Part shown: positions 1 through 4,392 of the stretch, in pieces
Layout: every line of letters starts with the position of its first letter
Position numbering within the stretch: position 1 is the first letter of the stretch
Assembly (NCBI GenBank): GCA_013824215.1
Contig: PNNM01000053.1
Span: forward strand, 1 to 7,366
Reading direction: 5' to 3'
Length of the DNA stretch: 7,366 nt
Source of the DNA: Coriobacteriaceae bacterium
GTDB lineage: Bacteria > Actinomycetota > Coriobacteriia > Anaerosomatales > D1FN1-002
Program-made: the position numbers and the translations under genes
Notes under the pieces: model-generated
Database searches by the model: none
Told to the model about the DNA's origin: nothing
What the model saw: the letters and a program-made list of their open reading frames with translations, nothing else

Positions 1-184
1 TGACCATGCCGGGTCCGCCGCCGTAGCTGTAGTCGTCGGTCTGACGGTGGACGCCCTCGGCCCAGTCGCGCAGGTCGTGGGCGCGCACGTCGAGGAGCCC
101 GCGTTCGCGGGCGATGCCGAGCATCGACGTGGACAGCGGCAGGTCGAACAGCTCGGGGAAGATGGTCACGACGTCGATGCGCAT
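1..184 (-). CDS. trmD: tRNA (guanine-N1-)-methyltransferase TrmD, N-terminal fragment (3' end outside window)
   Basis: TrmD methylates N1 of guanosine 37, next to the anticodon, in tRNAs that read CNN-type codons, using S-adenosylmethionine; this prevents +1 frameshifting. It is a cytoplasmic SPOUT-family dimer with a trefoil knot. Only the first 61 codons are in the window. I translated them by hand: the protein opens MRIDVVTIFPELFDLPLSTS, continues with a GIARERGLLDVRAHDLRDW block and reaches DDYSYGGGPGMV at the edge. The IFPE.F start, the HDLRD segment and the DDYxYGGGPGMV motif are all family hallmarks. The reading frame is intact to the edge. The start is ATG, the only clear ATG start in the window, and overlaps the rimM stop by one base (TGATG). 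There is only a weak, distant GAGG upstream, so translation probably depends on coupling to rimM. Position after rimM in the S16 operon is the usual one. Identity is certain; most of the SAM-binding knot is outside the window. Confidence 0.95.
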   Translation of the reverse strand, partial: MRIDVVTIFPELFDLPLSTSMLGIARERGLLDVRAHDLRDWAEGVHRQTDDYSYGGGPGMV

Positions 185-711
185 CAGGCGGGTTCTTCCT
201 CGTCGTCCGGCAGCAGTCCGGGGAGTAGCCGCACCGAAGCATGGCGCCGCTCCTCGTCGATCTCCAGCACGACGTCTTCGATGACCGGGAGCAGCACTTC
301 GCCGAGCGGGCCGCGAACGACCCAGACGTCGTTGGCTCCGGTGACGATCACCTCTTGGACGGTGCCGAGCGCGCCGCGGCTCTCGTCGGTGACGGACACG
401 CCGACCGGGTCGAAGACCTCGGTCAGCCAGTCCTCGGGGATGTCGGCAGGTCTGACGACCATCTCGGTACCGGCAACCTCGCGCGCCGCCGCGATGGAAT
501 CGATGCCGGCGACGGTGGCGAGCGGTCCCTTGGGGCCGGGTCTCACGCCCAGGAGACGGCCCGAACGAGCGGAAGCCGGCGGGGGAACGAACCAGACCTC
601 GATGCCCGGCATGAGAGCCTCGAGGTCGCCGTAGTCGATGACGGCGAACTCGCCCGAGAGGCCATGGGCCTTGACGACCCGGGCCACCGGGACGAACGAG
701 GGCCCGTCCAC
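184..711 (-). CDS. rimM: 16S rRNA processing / 30S maturation factor RimM
   Basis: RimM helps assemble the head of the 30S ribosomal subunit; in the known family it binds ribosomal protein S19 and supports 16S rRNA 3'-domain maturation. The 175-residue length is normal. The N-terminal beta-barrel domain (about residues 7-90) begins with VARVVKAHGLSGEF, the typical VGxIxKxHGxxGE signature. The C-terminal PRC-barrel (about 98-166) contains LGTVQEVIVTGANDVWVV and the conserved LLPVIEDVVLEID, then the RLLPGLL ending. A short acidic tail (DDEEEPA) follows. The segment joining the two domains (EDWLTEVFDPVGVSV) is a little unlike the common Y-x-H/D-DLIG form but is in the right place. The start is GTG, 4 bases after the khpA stop; no strong SD is visible, so it is probably coupled to khpA. 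A second in-frame GTG eight codons later would trim the domain start and is less likely. Confidence 0.96.
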   Translation of the reverse strand: MDGPSFVPVARVVKAHGLSGEFAVIDYGDLEALMPGIEVWFVPPPASARSGRLLGVRPGPKGPLATVAGIDSIAAAREVAGTEMVVRPADIPEDWLTEVFDPVGVSVTDESRGALGTVQEVIVTGANDVWVVRGPLGEVLLPVIEDVVLEIDEERRHASVRLLPGLLPDDEEEPA

Positions 712-715
712 AGCG

Positions 716-979
716 TCAGCCGACTACTTCGACCTCGACCGAAGTGCCGTCGACCGAGCCGGCGGCGCGGACGAGGGTGCGGATCGACTTGATGATGCGG
801 CCCTGCCGCCCGATGATCTTGCCGGTGTCCTCGGGATTGACGGTGACCCGGTAGACGGCTCCGTCGGGTGTGTCCTCATGCTCGATGACCACGTCGTCGG
901 GGAACTCGACCAACGACGTGACGAGGTAGCGGACGAGACTCCCGGTGTCGGAGGTCCGCGTCATGTCCGCCGCAGCCAC
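716..979 (-). CDS. khpA: KhpA, small KH-domain RNA-binding protein
   Basis: This is a single KH-domain RNA-binding protein of the KhpA (YlqC) family. In other bacteria KhpA forms a complex with KhpB (Jag/EloR) and affects cell division, cell elongation and post-transcriptional control; no khpB is in this window. The 87-residue product has the typical SLVRYLVTSLVEFPDDV helix (about 14-30), a beta hairpin, and the RNA-binding loop GKIIGRQGR, whose GxxG core is G57-R58-Q59-G60, followed by the helix IIKSIRTLVRAAG. The ending VEVEVVG is usual. The start shown is a GTG that overlaps the rpsP stop by one base (TAGTG), with GAGG 4 bases upstream. An ATG at 964-962 would remove five residues (MAAAD) and is a real alternative, since the family core begins only at about residue 13. 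Its place between rpsP and rimM is the standard one, which suggests a link to ribosome biogenesis. Confidence 0.93.
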   Translation of the reverse strand: MAAADMTRTSDTGSLVRYLVTSLVEFPDDVVIEHEDTPDGAVYRVTVNPEDTGKIIGRQGRIIKSIRTLVRAAGSVDGTSVEVEVVG

Positions 980-1455
980 TAGGCCTCTTCGCCCTCGGCG
1001 GGCGCCTCCTCGGCGGCAGGCTCCTCGGCGGGCGCCTCCTCCGCGACAGCTTCCTCATCGGCAGGCTCCTCGGCGGGCGCCTCCTCAGCAGCGGCTTCCT
1101 CGGCGGCAGGCTCCGGCGGGGCCGGAGCGGGCTCGGCAGCGGCCTTCGCGGCGGCGTCGGCCTTGGCCGCGGCCTTCTTGGAGACGGTTGCGCCTTCGGC
1201 CTTGGGTGCGTCCTTGGTGCCCTCGGCGATGGCGATCAGCTTGACGACGGTCTCGGAGGGCTGGGCGCCCTTCGCGATCCATGCCCTGACCTTCTCGACG
1301 TCCATCTCGACGGTGGAGGGCTCGGTGCGGGGGTTGTAGCGCCCGAGGATCTCGATGAAGCGTCCGTCGCGGGGCGCGCGCGAGTCCGCGGCCACGATGC
1401 GGTAGAACGGCTGCTTCTTCGCGCCGGCGCGGGCGAGTCGGATCCGAAGTGCCAA
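979..1455 (-). CDS. rpsP: 30S ribosomal protein S16 with long Ala/Glu/Pro-rich C-terminal tail
   Basis: S16 binds 16S rRNA early in 30S assembly and stabilises the body of the subunit. I place the start at a TTG (1455-1453). Read from there the protein begins MALRIRLARAGAKKQPFYRIV, which matches the family start MAVKIRLxRxGxKKxPxYRIV residue for residue, and a perfect GGAGGT lies 7 bases upstream. An open frame continues 34 codons further up (to 1557), but it covers the promoter and leader and has no family similarity. Residues 1-80 are the S16 fold, including AADSRAPRDGRFIEILGRYNP and a VRAWIAKGAQPSETV segment. Residues 81-104 are Lys/Ala-rich, and 105-158 are almost only Ala, Glu and Pro, with a 15-residue near-repeat. 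Usual S16 length is about 80-90 residues; this one has 158. Long A/E-rich tails are known in actinobacterial S16. It heads the rpsP-khpA-rimM-trmD unit and overlaps khpA by one base. Confidence 0.96.
   Translation of the reverse strand: MALRIRLARAGAKKQPFYRIVAADSRAPRDGRFIEILGRYNPRTEPSTVEMDVEKVRAWIAKGAQPSETVVKLIAIAEGTKDAPKAEGATVSKKAAAKADAAAKAAAEPAPAPPEPAAEEAAAEEAPAEEPADEEAVAEEAPAEEPAAEEAPAEGEEA
1014..1086 (-). repeat. Tandem 45-base repeat inside the rpsP tail
   Basis: An exact 28-base match occurs at 1014-1041 and again at 1059-1086, a period of 45 bases. It encodes two near-identical 15-residue units, AEEAPAEEPADEEAV and AEEAPAEEPAAEEAP. An 18-base part of the unit is present once more at 994-1011, offset by 30 bases, and a decayed copy begins near 1104. 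The period is a multiple of three, so copy gain or loss would keep the frame. This is a low-complexity coding repeat, not a mobile or CRISPR repeat. Confidence 0.85.
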
Positions 1456-1461
1456 GAGGTC

Positions 1462-1495
1462 CACCTCCATGTCATGCGGCGCGAGGTGCGGCCGC
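1462..1495 (-). promoter_or_regulatory. Candidate SD-sequestering RNA structure (possible H-type pseudoknot) in the rpsP leader
   Basis: In the rpsP leader RNA, GCGGC (1495-1491) can pair with GCCGC (1480-1476) to make a hairpin. Its loop contains CACCUC (1488-1483), which is perfectly complementary to GAGGUG (1467-1462), the heart of the SD. The connectors are 2, 2 and 8 bases, lengths compatible with a classical H-type pseudoknot. A competing local hairpin, GAGG-UGGA-CCUC (1467-1456), would also bury the SD. Pairings were read by eye; in GC-rich DNA such complementarity can arise by chance. Regulation by S16 or another ligand is inference only. Confidence 0.35.
1463..1468 (-). promoter_or_regulatory. 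Strong Shine-Dalgarno site of rpsP
   Basis: GGAGGT on the minus strand, 7 bases before the TTG at 1455. It is the strongest SD in the window, and it decides the rpsP start, because no ATG or GTG stands at suitable spacing downstream while the TTG gives the canonical S16 N-terminus. Confidence 0.88.
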
Positions 1496-1516
1496 TGGTA
1501 CGCAAAGCGACTGCCG

Positions 1517-1545
1517 ATGATATCCCATAGCCCCTGGCGGGACAA
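1517..1545 (-). promoter_or_regulatory. Sigma-70-type promoter for rpsP-khpA-rimM-trmD
   Basis: On the minus strand, TTGTCC (1545-1540; 4 of 6 matches to TTGACA) and TATCAT (1522-1517; 5 of 6 matches to TATAAT) are separated by exactly 17 bases. The -10 lies in an AT-rich island (GGGATATCAT) that stands out in this GC-rich DNA. Transcription would begin near 1510, giving a leader of about 55 bases before the rpsP start. The location, in the only sizeable intergenic gap and just after ffh, fits a promoter that lets the S16 operon be expressed apart from the upstream targeting genes. Confidence 0.65.
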
Positions 1546-1560
1546 GCTTCTCCGCAAGCG

Positions 1561-2907
1561 TCAGAACGGGCCGCCGAGGCCGGGAAAACCCATGCCTCGC
1601 GGCCGTTTGCCCTTCCCGCCCTGGAACTGCTTGAGCAGTTTCTTCGCCTGCGCGAACTGCGCGAGCAGCTGGTTGACCTCTTGGACGGTGGCGCCCGAGC
1701 CGCGGGCGATGCGCTCGCGCCTGGACCCGTTGATGACCTGCGGTTTGGCGCGCTCCTTGGCGGTCATCGACGTGATGATCGCCGTGGTGCGGTCCAGCGC
1801 CCGCTCGTCGATGTCGGACTCCCGGATCGCCTTCAGCCCCTTCGCGCCCGGCAGCATCGCGAGCACGTCGGACAGCGAGCCCATCTTGCGCACCTGACGC
1901 AGCTGGATGAGGAAGTCGTCGAGCGTGAACTCGGCTTTGCGGAGGCGCTCCCCGGCTTCCTTCAGCTCGGTCTCGTCGGCGACCTCCTGCGCTTTTTCGA
2001 TCAGCGACACCACGTCGCCCATGCCGAGGATCCGCCTCGCCATCCGGTCGGGATGGAAAGGCTCGAGGGAGTCGGTCTTCTCGCCGAGCGAGGCGAACTT
2101 GACCGGCTTGCCGGTCACGGCTTTGACCGAGAGCGCGGCTCCGCCACGGGAATCCCCGTCGAGTTTCGTGAGGACGACCCCGTCGAAATCGACCCGCTCG
2201 GCGAAGGCCGAGGCGACGTTGACCGCGTCCTGCCCGGTCATCGAGTCGACCACAAGGAGCACCTGGTCCGGCTTGACGGCGGCCTTGATGAGCGCCGCTT
2301 CCTCCATCATCTGCTCGTCGACGTGCAGGCGTCCGGCGGTATCCACGATGACGGTGTCGCGCATGCGCGCGACCGCCTCCTTGACCCCGGCTTTGGCGAT
2401 CCGGACAGGATCCTCCCCTTCCGCGCCGCGGTAGACGGGGACGTCGAGTTCCCTGCCGAGCGCCTCGAGCTGGTCGATGGCGGCGGGGCGGTAGACGTCG
2501 GCGGCGACCATGAGCGGCGAACGTCCCTGTTTACGCAGCAGGTTGGCGAGCTTGGCCGTCGCGGTCGTCTTGCCCGAGCCCTGGAGGCCGACCACCATGA
2601 TGACGGCGGGGATGCGGCCGGAGAGCACGAGGCGCGACTCGGTACCGCCCATGAGGTCGGTGAGCTCGTCGAGGACGATCTTGACCACCGTCTGGCCCGG
2701 CGTCAGCGAGGCCGTCACCTCGGCGCCGAGGCAGCGTTCGCGGACGCGGGCGACGAACTCCTTGACCACACGGAAGTTCACATCGGCCTCGAGCAGCGCC
2801 ATGCGGATCTCGCGCATGGCGGCATCGACGTCGGCCTCGGAGAGTCTGCCGCGCCCGGAGAGCTTGTCGAAGACCTGTTTCAGGCGGTCCGAGAGGTTCT
2901 GGAACAA
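1561..2907 (-). CDS. ffh: Signal recognition particle GTPase Ffh (SRP54)
   Basis: Ffh binds the 4.5S/SRP RNA and hydrophobic signal sequences of nascent chains, then docks with FtsY so that the ribosome is handed to the translocon. The 448-residue length is typical. The N domain (1-90) starts MFQNLSDRLKQVFDKL and has the ALLEADVN motif. The G domain has all GTPase motifs: P-loop GLQGSGKT (107-114), DVYRPAA (137-143), DTAGR (189-193) and TKLDGDSRGG (247-256). The M domain (about 300-448) has the finger-loop segment MGSLSDVLAMLPG (342-354) and the RNA-binding SRRERIARGSG helix-turn-helix (396-406), ending in a short Gly-rich GMGFPGLGGPF tail. The start is TTG, supported by the canonical MFxNLSDRL opening and by GTGAGG 8 bases upstream. 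It lies 10 bases after lepB. Downstream come 105 bases before rpsP, with no convincing terminator. Confidence 0.98.
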   Translation of the reverse strand: MFQNLSDRLKQVFDKLSGRGRLSEADVDAAMREIRMALLEADVNFRVVKEFVARVRERCLGAEVTASLTPGQTVVKIVLDELTDLMGGTESRLVLSGRIPAVIMVVGLQGSGKTTATAKLANLLRKQGRSPLMVAADVYRPAAIDQLEALGRELDVPVYRGAEGEDPVRIAKAGVKEAVARMRDTVIVDTAGRLHVDEQMMEEAALIKAAVKPDQVLLVVDSMTGQDAVNVASAFAERVDFDGVVLTKLDGDSRGGAALSVKAVTGKPVKFASLGEKTDSLEPFHPDRMARRILGMGDVVSLIEKAQEVADETELKEAGERLRKAEFTLDDFLIQLRQVRKMGSLSDVLAMLPGAKGLKAIRESDIDERALDRTTAIITSMTAKERAKPQVINGSRRERIARGSGATVQEVNQLLAQFAQAKKLLKQFQGGKGKRPRGMGFPGLGGPF

Positions 2908-2915
2908 GGGCGTCG

Positions 2916-2921
2916 CCTCAC
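2916..2921 (-). promoter_or_regulatory. ffh ribosome binding site overlapping the lepB stop
   Basis: GTGAGG on the minus strand, 8 bases before the ffh TTG. The TGA in its middle (2920-2918) is the lepB stop codon, so ribosomes ending lepB sit on the ffh initiation region. This predicts translational coupling of lepB and ffh and supports the ffh TTG start. Confidence 0.7.
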
Positions 2922-3478
2922 TTCGAGGTGTCGTACCGTATGCGCCGCATGCGCGTGACGGGGGAGTATACCGCGACCGCCTTGCCGATGACGTCGTCGA
3001 GGCGCACCGGTCCGACGAAGCGGCTGTCCTCCGAGACGGCGCGGTTGTCGCCGAGGACGAACACGGTGCCGGCCGGCACGGTGGTGTCGACGACCGGCTG
3101 CTGCTCGTCGGAGATCGCGAGTGTCAGCGGGAAGGGGTAGTTCTCGGGGCGGCCGTTGACGGTCGCCTTGTCGCCGCGTGTCTGCACGCGGTCGCCCGGA
3201 AGGCCGACGACGCGCTTCACGATGGTCAGGGGCCCTTGGTCCGTGCGTATGACGACCACGACGATGTCGCCGCGCCGCGGCTGCGTGTACGTGCGCGTGA
3301 CGAGCACGCGGTCCTGCGCGTCCAAGGTCGGGTACATCGAGTCGCCGTCCACGTAGGCTGTGCGGAAGAACACGAAGAAGACCGCGACGATGACCCCGAG
3401 CAGCGCGACGAGCGGCAGGATCAGCAGCGCCGCGAGACGGTCGTGGACCTCCGTGTGGCCTTTCCCGAGCGCCGGCAC
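2918..3478 (-). CDS. lepB: Signal peptidase I (S26 family)
   Basis: A membrane-bound serine protease that removes signal peptides from exported proteins on the outer face of the membrane, using a Ser/Lys dyad. The 186-residue protein has a short N-terminal cytoplasmic stretch, one transmembrane segment (about 15-38, LAALLILPLVALLGVIVAVFF) and an extracytoplasmic catalytic domain. Catalytic Ser47 lies in GDSMYPTL, Lys88 in IVKRVVGLPGD, and the C-terminal box GDNRAVSEDSRFVGPV is at 143-158. The single membrane anchor and compact size fit the Gram-positive type. The start is GTG, 2 bases after the ftsY stop; no good SD is visible, so coupling to ftsY is likely. The position between ftsY and ffh is unusual, because lepB is commonly near rplS/rnhB downstream of trmD. 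Whether this is the only signal peptidase I of the genome cannot be seen here. Confidence 0.96.
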   Translation of the reverse strand: MPALGKGHTEVHDRLAALLILPLVALLGVIVAVFFVFFRTAYVDGDSMYPTLDAQDRVLVTRTYTQPRRGDIVVVVIRTDQGPLTIVKRVVGLPGDRVQTRGDKATVNGRPENYPFPLTLAISDEQQPVVDTTVPAGTVFVLGDNRAVSEDSRFVGPVRLDDVIGKAVAVYSPVTRMRRIRYDTSK

Positions 3479-3480
3479 CG

Positions 3481-4392
3481 CTATCGCCCGACGAGCGCGC
3501 GCGCGAACTCCGCGGCGACGAAGGGCCGCAAGTCGTCGACGCCCTCGCCAACCCCGATACGCAGGACCGGCACGCCGAGCTCGCGCACGACGGCGAGCGC
3601 GATCCCGCCCTTCGCGGTCCCGTCGAGCTTGGTCAGCGCGATGCCGTCGAGGCCGAGCGTCTCGTCGAAGCGCTTCGCCTGCACGAGACCGTTCTGGCCC
3701 GTGGTCGCGTCGAGCACCATCAGCACGCGGACCGGGGCCTCGCTCTCGCGCTCGACCACCCGTCTCACCTTCGCGAGCTCCTCCATGAGGTCCGTCTTGG
3801 TGTGGAGGCGTCCGGCGGTGTCGATCAGCACGAGGTCGGCGCCGGTCTCGCGAGCCCGCGCCAGGGTGTCGAAGGCGACGGCCGCAGGGTCGGTGCCGCG
3901 TTCGCCGCGCACCACCGGGACCCCGGCCCGCTCCGACCAGATGGCGAGTTGCTCGTCCGCCGCGGCGCGGAACGTGTCCGCCGAGCCGAGCAGGACGCGG
4001 CGGCCGGCGTCAGAGGCCTGTTTGGCGATCTTGCCCAGCGTCGTCGTCTTCCCGGTGCCGTTGACCCCGACCAGGAGGACCGTCACCGGCGAGGTCTCGA
4101 GGAAGTCCTCGGCGTCGAGCGTGAGTTCGGCCGCGATCTCCTCGGCGAGGTGGTCGATCACCGCCTCGGCATCGGGAAGTGCCCTGCGGGCCGCCGAGTC
4201 GCGGAGCCGCTCCACGATCTCGGTCACCGCGGTCACACCCATGTCCGCGCCGATGAGCGCGTCCTCCAACTCCGACCAGAACTCCTCGTCGAGATCCGGA
4301 CCGCGCCGCATCAGCACGTTGAGCTGCCCGGAGAGCTGTTCGCGGGTGCGGCCGAGCCCCTCGGTCAGGCGCTGGAGCCAGGAGCCGTTCAC
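3481..4392 (-). CDS. ftsY: SRP receptor GTPase FtsY
   Basis: FtsY is the membrane-associated receptor for the SRP; it forms a GTP-dependent heterodimer with Ffh and the two activate each other's hydrolysis. The 303 residues make up an NG core only. The N domain has FWSELEDALIGADMGV (38-53). GTPase motifs are GVNGTGKTT (109-117), DTFRAAA (139-145), DTAGR (191-195) and TKLDGTAKGG (254-263), followed by the FtsY-typical GVGEGVDDLRPF (280-291). The NGTGKTT P-loop and DTFRAAA separate it from Ffh. The long acidic A domain of E. coli FtsY is absent. The first 25 residues (with WLQRLTEGLGRTREQL) could form the amphipathic membrane-binding helix known from other FtsY proteins, which is inference. The GTG start overlaps the smc stop by four bases (GTGA). 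The nearest SD-like AGAGG is about 15 bases off, so translation is probably coupled to smc. Confidence 0.98.
   Translation of the reverse strand: MNGSWLQRLTEGLGRTREQLSGQLNVLMRRGPDLDEEFWSELEDALIGADMGVTAVTEIVERLRDSAARRALPDAEAVIDHLAEEIAAELTLDAEDFLETSPVTVLLVGVNGTGKTTTLGKIAKQASDAGRRVLLGSADTFRAAADEQLAIWSERAGVPVVRGERGTDPAAVAFDTLARARETGADLVLIDTAGRLHTKTDLMEELAKVRRVVERESEAPVRVLMVLDATTGQNGLVQAKRFDETLGLDGIALTKLDGTAKGGIALAVVRELGVPVLRIGVGEGVDDLRPFVAAEFARALVGR

Larger units (their letters stand above)
1456..1560 (-). other. 105-base intergenic leader region between ffh and rpsP
   Basis: The only noncoding gap of note in the window. In transcription order it holds a weak inverted repeat, GCTT-GCGGAG-AAGC, just after the ffh stop, then the -35 and -10 of the promoter, the presumed start near 1510, the leader with its possible pseudoknot, and the SD. 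Upstream transcription from smc-ffh could read through into rpsP, because nothing here looks like a strong intrinsic terminator. Confidence 0.75.

Noticed and set aside
994..1131. Short direct repeats that might be read as a CRISPR or mobile repeat.
   Set aside because: They lie in frame within the rpsP tail, encode Ala/Glu/Pro units, and lack unique spacers or nearby cas genes.
1488..1495. The palindrome GCGGCCGC as a possible operator.
   Set aside because: An 8-base GC palindrome is expected by chance in DNA of this composition, and it is explained as well by the leader hairpin; no regulator site is recognised.
1531..1560. Possible intrinsic terminator after ffh (GCTT-GCGGAG-AAGC, and CCC-GCCA-GGG).
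   Set aside because: The stems are only 3-4 bp and no U-tract follows; the region also contains the -35 element of the promoter.
1681..2958. A 425-codon plus-strand open frame opposite ffh.
   Set aside because: It is the antisense of ffh with His/Asp/Glu/Arg-rich sequence, has no family resemblance, and ffh is certain.
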